From Kluyvera georgiana ATCC 51603 (GTDB lineage Bacteria > Pseudomonadota > Gammaproteobacteria > Enterobacterales > Enterobacteriaceae): a DNA stretch of 64,000 nucleotides. The stretch lies in NCBI RefSeq assembly GCF_001654985.1, contig NZ_LXEU01000039.1, positions 62,001 to 126,000 on the forward strand, given 5' to 3'. The position numbers were made by a program, and so were the translations under genes. Under the pieces are notes generated by a model that saw only the letters and a list, made by a program, of their open reading frames with translations, had not been told where the DNA came from and did not search any database. Positions 33,627 to 42,801 of this stretch are shown here, in pieces; position 1 is the first letter of the stretch; every line of letters begins with the position of its first letter.

Positions 33627-35132
33627 TCAGGCGGCGTCTTCTTTTTTCGCTGGCGCATATTTCCACGCCCAACGCCCGGTAACCAGACGACGATAAAACA
33701 GCGTGGCACGTGCCGCCCAATCGAGGAACATCCCCATCCAGACGCCAACGACACCCCAACCGAGCAGGATACCCAGCACGTAACCCACGACCACTCGGCA
33801 GCCCCACATGCTCAGCATGGAGACCCACATGGCGAAGCGCACGTCGCGTGCCCCTTTAAAGCCCGCAGGCAGCACCCAGGAAGCCGCCCAAATCGGCATA
33901 AAGGCAGCGTTCATCCACAGCAGGATTTTCACCACCTCTTTGACATCCTCTTCATGGGTGTAGAACGACGCAAACAGCCCGGCAAACGGTGCCGTCCCCC
34001 ACGCAATCACGGTAAGTACAATGGTCGACATCCAGAAGACGTGGCGCAGCTGACGTTCCGCCTGCGCGAGCTGACCGGTACCAAGCCGTTTACCGGTGAT
34101 AATAGTCGATGCCGATCCCAGGGCGTTACCCGGTAGGTTAATCAGTGCCGCCACCGAGAAGGCAATAAAATTACCGGCAATGACATCAGTCCCCATCCCG
34201 GCAACAAACATCTGGGTCAGCAGTTTACCCCCGTTAAACAACACCGATTCAACGCTAGCCGGGATCCCAATCCCCATCACTTCCCAGATAATCGCGAAAT
34301 TCAGTGGTTTAAAGTAGCTTTTAAGCGGAATGCGCAGAGCCGGATTGAAGCCAACCATCAGCACAATGATGATCATCACCGCGCCGATGTAGCGTGAAAT
34401 GGTCAGCCCGAGACCCGCCCCGGCAAAACCAAGACCGTCCCAGCCGAAAGCGCCGTAAATCAGCACGCTGCTAATCAGAATGTTAAGAATATTCATCCCG
34501 CCGTTAATCATCAGCGGGATCTTCGTATTCCCGGCACCACGCAGTGCGCCGCTGCCAATCAGCGCAATCGCGGCGGCCGGGTAGCTCAGAACGGTCAGCT
34601 CGAGATAGGTCAGCGCCAGCGCCTTGACTTCGGGCGTCGCGTCACCGGCCACGATATTAATAATTCCGGCACCAAAATAGTGAATGACCGCCGCCAGTAT
34701 CGCCGCGAAGAGGGTCATGATCACCAGCGACTGTCGCGCCGCCGCACGCGCCTTGCGACGGTCCCGCTTGCCGAGACTAAACGCCACCACCACCGTTGTC
34801 CCAAGGTCAATCGCGGCGAAGAAGGCCATAATCACCATATTGAAGCTATCGGCCAGGCCTACGCCCGCCATCGCCTCTTTTCCCAGCCAGCTCACGAGGA
34901 AAGTACTCAGCACCCCCATCAGCAAAACGCAGGTATTTTCCAGAAAAATGGGTACAGCAAGGGGGGTGATTTCACGCCAGAAGAGAACTCGATAACTTTT
35001 GCGTTTTTGATACCAGGGCGTACGCGAGACGGCCTGGCGAAGCACGGCGGTGACGTTCAAAATGGACCTTAGATCTGAAAGTTGAAACTCCATTTCAAAT
35101 GATGAGGGAGAATCACCGATCCTGCAAAACAT
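33627..35132 (-). CDS. yeeO: MATE-family efflux transporter YeeO
   Basis: A 501-aa multidrug-and-toxin-extrusion transporter with 12 predicted membrane segments. The core matches E. coli YeeO, which exports flavins (FMN/FAD) and dipeptides. Visible blocks include REITPLAVPIFLENTCVLLMG, GSGALRGAGNTKIPLMINGG and LPAGFKGARDVRFAMW. The start at 35132 has TAAGGA 5 bases upstream; an internal ATG at 35093 has no ribosome-binding site. The gene lies between two tRNA-Asn copies in inverted orientation. Confidence 0.94.
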   Translation of the reverse strand: MFCRIGDSPSSFEMEFQLSDLRSILNVTAVLRQAVSRTPWYQKRKSYRVLFWREITPLAVPIFLENTCVLLMGVLSTFLVSWLGKEAMAGVGLADSFNMVIMAFFAAIDLGTTVVVAFSLGKRDRRKARAAARQSLVIMTLFAAILAAVIHYFGAGIINIVAGDATPEVKALALTYLELTVLSYPAAAIALIGSGALRGAGNTKIPLMINGGMNILNILISSVLIYGAFGWDGLGFAGAGLGLTISRYIGAVMIIIVLMVGFNPALRIPLKSYFKPLNFAIIWEVMGIGIPASVESVLFNGGKLLTQMFVAGMGTDVIAGNFIAFSVAALINLPGNALGSASTIITGKRLGTGQLAQAERQLRHVFWMSTIVLTVIAWGTAPFAGLFASFYTHEEDVKEVVKILLWMNAAFMPIWAASWVLPAGFKGARDVRFAMWVSMLSMWGCRVVVGYVLGILLGWGVVGVWMGMFLDWAARATLFYRRLVTGRWAWKYAPAKKEDAA

Positions 35133-35254
35133 TTTTCCTTAATTTTTGTCTGGAATGGCGACAAATTGTTGATGGAATAGGCAACTGCACCACAAAGCGC
35201 TAATTGGGGTTTGACAAAAGTTTTTTCGCCGCTAAGATACGACTCCACAACGAT

Positions 35255-35330
35255 TCCTCTGTAGTTCAGTCGGTAGAACGGCGGACTGTTAATCCGTATG
35301 TCACTGGTTCGAGTCCAGTCAGAGGAGCCA
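35255..35330 (+). tRNA. tRNA-Asn (GTT)
   Basis: 76 bases, TCCTCTGTAG... to ...GAGGAGCCA, anticodon GTT, encoded CCA. It is an inverted identical copy of the tRNA at 33411. It carries an unoccupied 17-bp attachment core (CCAGTCAGAGGAGCCAA) at its 3' end. Confidence 0.99.
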
Positions 35331-35336
35331 AATTTA

Positions 35337-35370
35337 GAAAAGCCTGCTTTCGAGCAGGCTTTCTGCTTTT
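35337..35370 (+). terminator. Terminator of tRNA-Asn
   Basis: AAAGCCTGCT, UUCG-type tetraloop (TTCG) and AGCAGGCTTT directly after the tRNA, followed by a T-rich tail. Confidence 0.93.
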
Positions 35371-35420
35371 CTGCGTTCAGCCACTTCCTCGACATCGCCA
35401 TGGCGAGCCGAGGAAAGGGG

Positions 35421-36869
35421 TTAACGGAACGGCGGTTCGTTGAAGGTGCGTAACTTACGTGAGTGCAGGCGGTCGCCCTCAGCACGCAGCAGGTCGATGG
35501 CGCGAATGCCAATCTGCAGGTGCTCTGAAATCGCCCCTTCATAGAAGCGGTTAGCCTGACCGGGCAGTTTTATCTCTCCGTGCAGCGGCTTGTCCGACAC
35601 GCACAGCAGCGTGCCGTAGGGGACGCGGAAACGGTAGCCCTGTGCGGCGATCGTCGCGCTTTCCATATCAATGGCCACCGCCCGGCTAAGGTTAAAGCGC
35701 AGTGCGGATGCCGAATAACGCAATTCCCAGTTGCGGTCGTCGGTCGTCACTACCGTGCCGGTACGTAATCGCTGTTTGACTTCCTCTCCCGGCATGCCGC
35801 TAACCTGCTTGGTGGCATCGTACAGGGCGCGCTGTACCTCGGCGATACTTGGGATCGGAATATCCGGGGGCAGCACGGCGTTGAGTACGTGGTCGTCGCG
35901 CAGGTAGGCATGCGCCAGCACGTAGTCGCCAATCGACTGACTCTCGCGCAGGCCGCCGCAGTGACCAATCATCAGCCACACGTCCGGACGCAATACCGCC
36001 AGATGGTCGCAGATATTTTTGGCGTTGGACGGGCCGACGCCAATATTAATCAACGTAATTCCCTGACCGTCTTTAGTGAGCAAATGCCAGGCCGGCATCT
36101 GGTGCTTTTTCCACGCCAGATCGGAAATCGCTTCCTCCGGCGCTTCGGTATCGGCGGTGATCCAGATTCCGCCCGCGCAGGAAAGCGATACATATGGGCT
36201 GTCAGGATCGAGGATCTGACTGCAACCCCAGCGCACGAATTCATCAACGTAGCGGGTGTAGTTGGTGAACAGCACGAACGGCTGGAAGTGCTCGACCGGT
36301 GTGCCGGTGTAGTGACGCAGGCGCGCCAGCGAGAAGTCGACGCGGCGGGCATCAAAATGCGACAGCGGATAGAACTCAGTGGCATGGGTTAAGCCATCCG
36401 CCGTTTCATCGCCAATTTGCGACAGCTCGGTCGTCGGGAAGAAGCGCGTGAGATCGGCGCTCATGGAGCGATCGAGATTGAGGCCGTCTATCACATACGG
36501 ATAGGGGATCTCGTGCTGTGACAGGCTGACTTCAATATGGGCGTCGTAATCTTCATATAGCAGCGACAACTGCTCCAACAGGTAGCTGCGGAACAGCGTC
36601 GGGTGGGTGATGGTGGTCGTGTAGCAGCCGGAGTGGGTAAAACGGCCAAACGCACGGGTTTTCTGCGCTTTGTGCGCGCAGCCGCTCCAGGAGACCGAGA
36701 GCTGGGGATAGACAAATAATCCGTTGGCCCGCGCTTCAGCGCCAGGCAGTGATCGATCCTCTATAAACAGACGGATGGCGTCACGTAATGCATTTACCGA
36801 TTGATCGTACAGCGCCTGGAGTTGATCCAGCGCCTGCTCAGGGGTCAGACTCACGCCCGTGTTACTCAT
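35421..36869 (-). CDS. amn: AMP nucleosidase
   Basis: Hydrolyses AMP to adenine and ribose 5-phosphate, regulating adenylate pools. The 482-aa length is close to E. coli Amn (484). The N-terminal regulatory domain (about 1-175) precedes a nucleoside-phosphorylase-like catalytic domain with NIGVGPSNAKNICDHLA, WLMIGHCGGLRES, AIDMESATIAAQGYRF (Glu binding ribose) and CVSDKPLHGEIKLP. In E. coli the gene responds to phosphate limitation; no pho box is claimed here. Confidence 0.98.
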   Translation of the reverse strand: MSNTGVSLTPEQALDQLQALYDQSVNALRDAIRLFIEDRSLPGAEARANGLFVYPQLSVSWSGCAHKAQKTRAFGRFTHSGCYTTTITHPTLFRSYLLEQLSLLYEDYDAHIEVSLSQHEIPYPYVIDGLNLDRSMSADLTRFFPTTELSQIGDETADGLTHATEFYPLSHFDARRVDFSLARLRHYTGTPVEHFQPFVLFTNYTRYVDEFVRWGCSQILDPDSPYVSLSCAGGIWITADTEAPEEAISDLAWKKHQMPAWHLLTKDGQGITLINIGVGPSNAKNICDHLAVLRPDVWLMIGHCGGLRESQSIGDYVLAHAYLRDDHVLNAVLPPDIPIPSIAEVQRALYDATKQVSGMPGEEVKQRLRTGTVVTTDDRNWELRYSASALRFNLSRAVAIDMESATIAAQGYRFRVPYGTLLCVSDKPLHGEIKLPGQANRFYEGAISEHLQIGIRAIDLLRAEGDRLHSRKLRTFNEPPFR

Positions 36870-37062
36870 CGTTCGCTCCTTGTGTCAGGTCTGCAGCTTT
36901 CCCGATAGTATGTCAGCGGATGATGAAACAAAAGCGCTAGCCGGCTTCCTTATAACAACTGATTAACATTTAACCATATTCTTCATGCTCAAAGGGAATA
37001 GCAGCGCGGTGGGCGAAAAAAGCTATAATTAACCGATATCTGCCGTGAATGAGGAAAGGGAA

Positions 37063-37995
37063 ATGGGACCTCGTGTAAAACTCTGGTGTGCGTTAATTCT
37101 GACAGCGGCTAGCCACAGCGCGCTGGCCGTCACTTACCCGCTTCCGCCGGAGGGAAGCCGTTTGGTCGGCAGTACGCTGAACATCACCGTGCCAGAGAAT
37201 AACCGGTTGCCGCTGGAGGCGTTCGCCGCCCAGTACGGGCAAGGGCTGAGCAACATGCTGGAAGCTAACCCGGGCGTGGACGTATTTCTGCCGAAATCGG
37301 GATCCTCGCTGGTGATCCCACAGCAGCTGATTTTACCGAACACTGTACGGCAGGGGATCGTAGTGAACGTTGCCGAAATGCGGCTTTATTATTATCCACC
37401 GGGCAGCAATACCGTTGAAGTATTGCCGATCGGCATTGGTCAGGCTGGACGTGAAACGCCGCGAAACTGGGTGACGGCGGTTGAACGTAAACAGGAGGGG
37501 CCGACCTGGACGCCAACGGCGAATACCCGTCGCGAATATGCGAAGCGCGGCGAAAGCCTGCCCGCTTTTGTGCCTGCCGGGCCGGATAACCCAATGGGGT
37601 TGTATGCCATCTATATTGGGCGGCTTTATGCCATTCATGGCACCAATGCGAATTTCGGTATTGGCCTGCGCGTGAGTCAGGGCTGTATCCGCCTGCGCAA
37701 CGACGATATTAAATACCTGTTTGATAACGTGCCGGTGGGAACGCGGGTACAGATTATCGATCAGCCGGTGAAATACACCGCCGAGCCGGACGGCAGTCGT
37801 TGGGTTGAGGTGCACGAGCCGTTATCGCGCAACCGCACAGAATACGAATCGGATAACAAAGTTCCGTTGCCAATGACGCCTGCTCTGCGTAGTTTTACTG
37901 AAGGGCAGGGGGTTGATGTGAATCGCGCAAGATCGGTACTGGAGCGTCGCTCGGGGATGCCGGTGAATATTAGCGTCTCGCACAACACCCTTTAA
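37063..37995 (+). CDS. ldtA: L,D-transpeptidase LdtA (ErfK), attaches Braun lipoprotein to peptidoglycan
   Basis: Periplasmic YkuD-family transpeptidase (310 aa, same as E. coli ErfK). A signal peptide covers residues 1-22 (…[20 protein letters not shown]), a LysM-like segment follows (about 40-95), and the catalytic motif is [20 protein letters not shown] with the nucleophile Cys near residue 207. Start at 37063 has GGAAAGGG upstream and yields the family length; the longer in-frame ATG at 37045 does not. Confidence 0.95.
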   Translation: MGPRVKLWCALILTAASHSALAVTYPLPPEGSRLVGSTLNITVPENNRLPLEAFAAQYGQGLSNMLEANPGVDVFLPKSGSSLVIPQQLILPNTVRQGIVVNVAEMRLYYYPPGSNTVEVLPIGIGQAGRETPRNWVTAVERKQEGPTWTPTANTRREYAKRGESLPAFVPAGPDNPMGLYAIYIGRLYAIHGTNANFGIGLRVSQGCIRLRNDDIKYLFDNVPVGTRVQIIDQPVKYTAEPDGSRWVEVHEPLSRNRTEYESDNKVPLPMTPALRSFTEGQGVDVNRARSVLERRSGMPVNISVSHNTL

Positions 37996-38015
37996 ATTGC
38001 ACAATGCAGATTGCC

Positions 38016-38041
38016 AAAGCCCGCGCCGTGCGGGCTTTTTG
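38016..38041 (+). terminator. Rho-independent terminator after ldtA
   Basis: GCCCGC, GCCGT loop, GCGGGC, then TTTTT, immediately after the ldtA stop. Confidence 0.9.
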
Positions 38042-38065
38042 CTGTCAATTAGCAGGGAGAATGAG

Positions 38066-39007
38066 ATGAGCACCGTCGTAAACTGGGGCGTCCTGGGCTA
38101 TGCCAGAATTGCTAAAAATTCGATTATTCCCGCGATTTCGCGGGCGGATAATGCGCGCCTGTACGGTGTCGCATCGCGTCATCAGGCCGACTTGCCAACC
38201 GGCGAATGGGAACAGAGCTACGGTGATTATGCGGCGCTGCTCGCCGATCCGGCCATTCAGGCAGTTTATATTCCGTTGCCGAACTCGCTGCATAAAGAGT
38301 GGGTACTTCGGGCGCTCGAAGCGGGCAAGCACGTACTGTGTGAAAAACCGATTGGCCTGACCGCCGCCGAGGCGCAGGAGATGTACCAGGCGGCGACGCG
38401 CCATAATCGCTTGCTAATGGAAGCGTTTATGTATCAGTACACCGACCGTGTACGGGTGATCAAGCAGGTACTGGAAAGCGGCGCGCTGGGCGATATTCGA
38501 CATATTAACGTCTCGTTCCGTTTTCTGCTGGATCGTCCAAATACCATTAAAATGCAGCCAGCGCTGGGCGGCGGGGCGCTGTACGATGTGGGCTGTTATC
38601 CGGTGAACTTTATCGGCATGGTGACCGGGCGTCTGCCGGTACGCTGCAAAGCGCTGTGCGAAACGGAGCAGGGCGTTGATACCAATCTTTCGGCGCTACT
38701 CCAGTACGACGATGGGTTGATTGCCAATATTCACTGCGGATTTAACGCATATGGCCGCAATTATGCGGAGATTATCGGCACGAAAGGCATGCTCATTGTC
38801 GATAAACCGTTCCTGGACGATGCGGGGGCGCTGCATCTGCATACCGCCGACGGCGTGCGCGAACTGCCGGTTAGCGAATCCGACCGCTATCAGGCGGAGA
38901 TTCGCCATTTCTCCAGCGCGGTGCTCAACCAGCCTTCGCGGCTGATTCCGCTGGAAGAGACGGTGCGCAATATGCAGGTGCTGGATATGATTCACGCCGC
39001 GCTGTAA
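38066..39007 (+). CDS. Gfo/Idh/MocA-family NAD(P)-dependent oxidoreductase
   Basis: A 313-aa sugar-dehydrogenase-type oxidoreductase. The N-terminal Rossmann domain (NWGVLGYARIAKNSIIPAIS, residues 4-23) is followed by the conserved CEKPIGL (Glu-Lys-Pro, about residue 92) and the C-terminal alpha/beta domain with LGGGALYDVGCYPVNF (Asp-x-Gly-x-His-like position, here DVGCYP). The ATG at 38066 has GGGAGA 5 bases before it. The substrate is unknown; the gene stands alone between two terminator or intergenic regions. Confidence 0.92.
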   Translation: MSTVVNWGVLGYARIAKNSIIPAISRADNARLYGVASRHQADLPTGEWEQSYGDYAALLADPAIQAVYIPLPNSLHKEWVLRALEAGKHVLCEKPIGLTAAEAQEMYQAATRHNRLLMEAFMYQYTDRVRVIKQVLESGALGDIRHINVSFRFLLDRPNTIKMQPALGGGALYDVGCYPVNFIGMVTGRLPVRCKALCETEQGVDTNLSALLQYDDGLIANIHCGFNAYGRNYAEIIGTKGMLIVDKPFLDDAGALHLHTADGVRELPVSESDRYQAEIRHFSSAVLNQPSRLIPLEETVRNMQVLDMIHAAL

Positions 39008-39044
39008 TCCTCCGCTCGCGACGCCGGATGCTGCCGGCGTCGCG

Positions 39045-39926
39045 TTATCGCGCAAACCGTCGCGACCCCAGAACGCACAGGATGACGCCGAAACTCACGA
39101 TGATCATCTGCGGGTTTACCGCCTCGTGAAGAAGTAGGGCAGACAGCGCCAGTCCTAAAAAAGGCTGCAACAGCTGTAGTTGCCCAACGGCGGCAATCCC
39201 TCCCGCCGCCAGCCCTTTGTACCAGAAGATAAAACCAATCAGCATGCTGAATAACGAGACATAGCCAACGGCCAGCCATACCGAAGGGGAAAACGCGCCG
39301 AACAGGGGCGGGCGAGTGATAAATGCGGCTAAAAGCATTACCGGCAGCGATATCAACAGCGCCCAACCGATGGTCTGCCAACCGCCGAGTTCGCGCGTCA
39401 GCTTTGCGCCCTCCGCATAGCCCAGACCGCAGGCCAGCACAGCGGCAAGCATCAGCGCATCGCCAGTCAGAGACAGCGTCGCACTTTGAAAGAGAGCAAA
39501 ACCCGCAACGAGCAAACTGCCAAGCAGCGAGAACATCCAGAACGCGATGCGTGGTCGCTCACCGCCACGTAGGACGCCGAAAATCGCCGTCGCCAGCGGC
39601 AGCAGCCCAATAAAAACAATCGAGTGGGCGGCGGTAACGTAGCGCAAGGCAAGCGCGGTGAGCAGCGGAAAGCCAATAATGACCCCCAGAGATACAATGA
39701 GCAACGGCAGGATTTGCCCGCGATGCGGCCTGGGCTGACCAAATCCCTTAAGCAGCGCGACGGCGACCAGCCCCGCGATAGAGGCGCGTAAAAAAGTCAG
39801 AAAGAACGGATCCATTTCCAGTACCGCTATTCGCGTCGCCGGCAGCGAGCCGCTAAAAATGATTACCCCCAGCAAACCGTTGAGCCACCCGGAATGCACC
39901 TGCTGTTTTGCGCCTACGATATTCAT
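39045..39926 (-). CDS. EamA/DMT-family transporter
   Basis: A 293-aa inner-membrane protein with ten predicted membrane segments in two EamA repeats (about 10-140 and 150-285), typical of drug/metabolite transporters that export amino acids or metabolites. It is divergent from a MocR-type regulator with an 87-base shared promoter region, implying that the regulator controls it. The substrate cannot be read from sequence. Confidence 0.88.
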   Translation of the reverse strand: MNIVGAKQQVHSGWLNGLLGVIIFSGSLPATRIAVLEMDPFFLTFLRASIAGLVAVALLKGFGQPRPHRGQILPLLIVSLGVIIGFPLLTALALRYVTAAHSIVFIGLLPLATAIFGVLRGGERPRIAFWMFSLLGSLLVAGFALFQSATLSLTGDALMLAAVLACGLGYAEGAKLTRELGGWQTIGWALLISLPVMLLAAFITRPPLFGAFSPSVWLAVGYVSLFSMLIGFIFWYKGLAAGGIAAVGQLQLLQPFLGLALSALLLHEAVNPQMIIVSFGVILCVLGSRRFAR

Positions 39927-40013
39927 CTCCTGCTCCTTGTCGTTGAGTGATTCTCGCAGCGATGGTAGTTTCTCGTATTCGATACAATCAAATTATTGTC
40001 ATGGATACATTGT
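39927..40013. promoter_or_regulatory. Shared promoter region of the EamA transporter and MocR regulator
   Basis: The 87-base divergent region contains repeated GATACA-type half sites (CGATACAATCA at about 39980 and GGATACATTGT at about 40003) close to the MocR start. Direct repeats of this kind are typical binding sites of MocR/GntR regulators. That this regulator binds them is inference. Confidence 0.45.
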
Positions 40014-41348
40014 ATGAAGGCGCGGTATAAAACGCTGGTTGACGCTTATGCCCTGGCTATCCGCAGCGGGAAACTGGTGGCAGGAAGCCGTTTACCCACG
40101 CATCGGCGATTGGCCGCAGAGCATCATATTTCTTTAGCGACGGCGACCCGCGTGTACGCCGAGCTGGAAGCGATGGGGCTCGTGAGCGGTGAAACGGGGC
40201 GCGGCACCTTTGTGCGAGAAATCGCATTAGCGATGGGGCACGGTATCGATCAGCAGGCGATCGCCGCAGATGTACTTGATCTTAATTTTAACTATCCGTC
40301 GCTGCCGGGGCAGGGCGATCGGCTGCGTGAGGGGCTGCGGCAGTTGGCCAACGTTGGGGATATTGAATCGCACCTGCGTTATCAGCCCCACGCGGGAAGG
40401 ATAGGGGAGAGAGAAATTATTGCCCACCACCTCAATACTCACGGCCTGACCGCACGCGCGGAGAATGTGCTGATTGTTAACGGCGCTCAGCATGGGCTGG
40501 CCGTTGCGGTCATGGGGTTGCTGCGTCCCGGCGACGTGGTGGCCGTCGATGCCTTAACCTACCCAGGATTCAAAGCGCTAGCGGCACTGTATCAGCTGGA
40601 GCTGCTCGCGATTCCCGTCGGCGATGACGGCCCCGATCTCAATGTGCTCGCGCGTTTATGCCGGATGCGACATCTGCGCGCGGTCTACACCATGCCAACA
40701 TTGCACAACCCTCTCGGTTGGGTGCTGAACGCCCGCCAGCGGCAGCGGCTGGCATCCATCGCCCGTCAGCACGACCTGCTGGTGATTGAAGACGCAGCTT
40801 ACGCCTATCTGGTTACACGTATGCCATCGCCGGTGGCGAGCTATGCGCCGGAAAGAACGGTTTATGTAAGCGGCTTTTCGAAAGATGTTGCCACCGGAAT
40901 ACGCGTGGGGATGGTCGTCTGCCCGGAGGCCTGGCGTCCGGCGCTTGAACGTGCTATTCGGGCGACCACGTGGAATACGCCTTCGTTGATGAGTGCGCTG
41001 GTTTGCCAGTGGATTGTTGACGGGACCGTTTCACAACTGGCGAAGCAGAAAAGGCGCGATGCTCGCCAGCGCCAGCTTCTTGCCCGCGAAGTGCTGGGGC
41101 CGCTGCCGTGTATCAGCCACCCGGACTCATGGTTTCTTTGGCTACCGCTGGCCGAGGAGAGTCGGGCTGACCGGGTGGCGAAGCAGTTAATGGATAAGCA
41201 GATTTTAGTTTCAACCGCTGAACCATTTTGCGTGACGACCCACGTCCCGCAGGCAATTCGCGTGGCGCTAGGTTCGGTCTCGATGGCTCAACTCCGCGTT
41301 GCGCTGGCGGCAGTGCGCGAAGCGATTGAATATGAACAGAGTCGGTAG
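40014..41348 (+). CDS. MocR-type transcriptional regulator (GntR HTH fused to aminotransferase-like domain)
   Basis: A 444-aa PLP-dependent regulator. The N-terminal winged helix (about 1-70) contains SGKLVAGSRLPTHRRLAAEH and the helix ISLATATRVYAELE. The fold-type I aminotransferase domain (about 90-444) shows NGAQHGLAVAVMG, a TMPTLHNPLGWVLN segment, VIEDAAYAYL and the PLP lysine in YVSGFSKDVATGIRVG. ATG at 40014 (MKARYKTLVDAYA) fits the family better than the upstream in-frame TTG. It probably senses an amine or amino acid and regulates the divergent transporter. Confidence 0.9.
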   Translation: MKARYKTLVDAYALAIRSGKLVAGSRLPTHRRLAAEHHISLATATRVYAELEAMGLVSGETGRGTFVREIALAMGHGIDQQAIAADVLDLNFNYPSLPGQGDRLREGLRQLANVGDIESHLRYQPHAGRIGEREIIAHHLNTHGLTARAENVLIVNGAQHGLAVAVMGLLRPGDVVAVDALTYPGFKALAALYQLELLAIPVGDDGPDLNVLARLCRMRHLRAVYTMPTLHNPLGWVLNARQRQRLASIARQHDLLVIEDAAYAYLVTRMPSPVASYAPERTVYVSGFSKDVATGIRVGMVVCPEAWRPALERAIRATTWNTPSLMSALVCQWIVDGTVSQLAKQKRRDARQRQLLAREVLGPLPCISHPDSWFLWLPLAEESRADRVAKQLMDKQILVSTAEPFCVTTHVPQAIRVALGSVSMAQLRVALAAVREAIEYEQSR

Positions 41349-41362
41349 CGGAAAGTCGAAAA

Positions 41363-41392
41363 GCAAAAAGCCTGCTCGAAAGCAGGCTTTTC
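41363..41392 (-). terminator. Terminator of tRNA-Asn
   Basis: AAAGCCTGCT, CGAA loop, AGCAGGCTTT. It serves the minus-strand tRNA and probably also the convergent MocR gene. Confidence 0.9.
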
Positions 41393-41398
41393 TAAATT

Positions 41399-41474
41399 TG
41401 GCTCCTCTGACTGGACTCGAACCAGTGACATACGGATTAACAGTCCGCCGTTCTACCGACTGAACTACAGAGGA
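41399..41474 (-). tRNA. tRNA-Asn (GTT)
   Basis: Third identical 76-base tRNA-Asn in the window, on the minus strand (3' end TGGCTCCTCT… at 41399). The sequence from 41358 to 41414, covering the terminator and tRNA 3' end, is repeated almost exactly at 46661-46717, where it ends at the integrated element. Confidence 0.99.
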
Positions 41475-41598
41475 ATCGTGTGAACGGGGCGCATATTATC
41501 GATGTCCCTACGGCTTGTCAAAGGGTGAAAAGCGCGAATAAGTTCGTTTGCTGACAATTTCAGCAATTCGCCGTTATTTGCTCATTTTACCCGCGCTT

Positions 41599-41615
41599 TG
41601 CACCGCGAAAGTGCA
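41599..41615 (+). promoter_or_regulatory. Probable NtrC-binding site upstream of nac
   Basis: TGCACCGCGAAAGTGCA is a 17-base near-palindrome matching the NtrC enhancer consensus TGCAC-N7-GTGCA. It lies about 110 bases upstream of the sigma-54 promoter, a normal distance for DNA looping. Confidence 0.75.
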
Positions 41616-41709
41616 CATTTACCCCTTATGGGGCATACGGCAATCTTCTGGCTGGCCTAAAAAAGGGGCTCAGCGATAGGTTTATCCGCATTTAGCGCCT
41701 TTTTCAAAA

Positions 41710-41726
41710 CTGGCAAGCATCTTGCA
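41710..41726 (+). promoter_or_regulatory. Sigma-54 promoter of nac
   Basis: CTGGCAAGCATCTTGCA has the invariant GG (41712-41713) and GC (41724-41725) 12 bases apart, as in TGGCAC-N5-TTGCA promoters. It is positioned 56 bases before the nac start codon, so transcription would begin near 41737. Confidence 0.88.
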
Positions 41727-41781
41727 ATTCCTCCGATTACTTAACGCCAGCGTGGCAGTGGATCTCGAACCGGAGGCAAGA

Positions 41782-42699
41782 ATGAACTTAAGACGACTGA
41801 AATACTTCGTGAAAATCGTCGATATCGGCAGCCTGACTCAGGCGGCTGAAGTGTTGCATATCGCACAGCCCGCGCTGAGCCAACAGGTTGCAACGCTGGA
41901 AGGGGAACTCGACCAGCAGCTGTTGATTCGCACCAAGCGTGGCGTTACGCCTACCGAGGCCGGTAAAGTGCTTTACACGCATGCCCGCACGATTCTGCGT
42001 CAGTGTGAACAGGCGCAGCTGGCAGTGCATAACGTCGGGCAGACGCTGAGCGGCAGCGTTTCTATCGGCCTGGCGCCGGGCACGGCGGCTTCGTCGATTA
42101 CCATGCCGCTGCTGCAGGCGGTGCGTAATGAACTGCCGGACGTGCTGGTCTATCTGCATGAAAATAGCGGCACGGTGCTGAACGACAAACTGCTGAACGG
42201 CCAGCTCGATATGGCGGTGCTCTACGATCGCGCGCCGCTGACGGGGATCGTCAGTCAGCCGCTGCTGAAAGAAGATCTCTATCTGGTCGGTACCCGCGAC
42301 TGTCCGGGGCAGAGCGTGGATCTTACGGCAGTCGCCGAGATGAATCTGTTCCTGCCGCGTGACTATAGCGCCGTACGCGCGCGCGTTGACGAAGCGTTTT
42401 CGCTGCGCCGCCTGACGGCAAAGATTATCGGTGAAATTGAGTCTATCTCCACGCTCACTGCGGCGATCGCCAGCGGGATGGGCGTGACCGTGCTGCCGGA
42501 GTCGGCGGCGCGTTCGCTGTGCGGTGCGGCAAACGGCTGGATGGCGCGCATTACCACGCCGTCGATGAGTCTGCCGCTGTCGCTCAACGTTTCGGCCCGC
42601 GGCCAGCTGTCGCCACAGGCCCAGGCGGTGAAAGAGATTCTGATGTCGCTGGTCAGCCGTCCGATGCTGGATAACCGTGAATTGCTGCTGGTGAGCTAA
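41782..42699 (+). CDS. nac: Nitrogen assimilation control protein Nac (LysR family)
   Basis: A 305-aa LTTR that links sigma-54/NtrC nitrogen control to sigma-70 genes. The N-terminal HTH (MNLRRLKYFVKIVDIGSLTQ, IAQPALSQQVATLEGEL) and effector domain match Nac of Klebsiella/E. coli, including the length. The ATG at 41782 has GGAGG 6 bases upstream; an upstream in-frame ATG at 41722 lies over the promoter. The sigma-54 promoter and NtrC site upstream fit the known regulation. Confidence 0.96.
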   Translation: MNLRRLKYFVKIVDIGSLTQAAEVLHIAQPALSQQVATLEGELDQQLLIRTKRGVTPTEAGKVLYTHARTILRQCEQAQLAVHNVGQTLSGSVSIGLAPGTAASSITMPLLQAVRNELPDVLVYLHENSGTVLNDKLLNGQLDMAVLYDRAPLTGIVSQPLLKEDLYLVGTRDCPGQSVDLTAVAEMNLFLPRDYSAVRARVDEAFSLRRLTAKIIGEIESISTLTAAIASGMGVTVLPESAARSLCGAANGWMARITTPSMSLPLSLNVSARGQLSPQAQAVKEILMSLVSRPMLDNRELLLVS

Positions 42700-42801
42700 G
42701 CTTATATTCCATTCAGGAATATGTTGCTGGTTTTTATTATTTGTTTGTCTGTCCGACAAACTTTAACAATAGCGTCATAACTGACTCAATCGGGGTGACG
42801 C

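Noticed and set aside
35069..35542. 157-codon minus-strand frame covering tRNA-Asn
   Set aside because: It runs through the tRNA and its terminator and overlaps yeeO and amn; not plausible as a gene.
41610..41640. Second NtrC-like site (TGCACATTTACCCCTTATGGGGCA)
   Set aside because: Half-site spacing is too long for NtrC; only the site at 41599-41615 has the proper 17-base layout.
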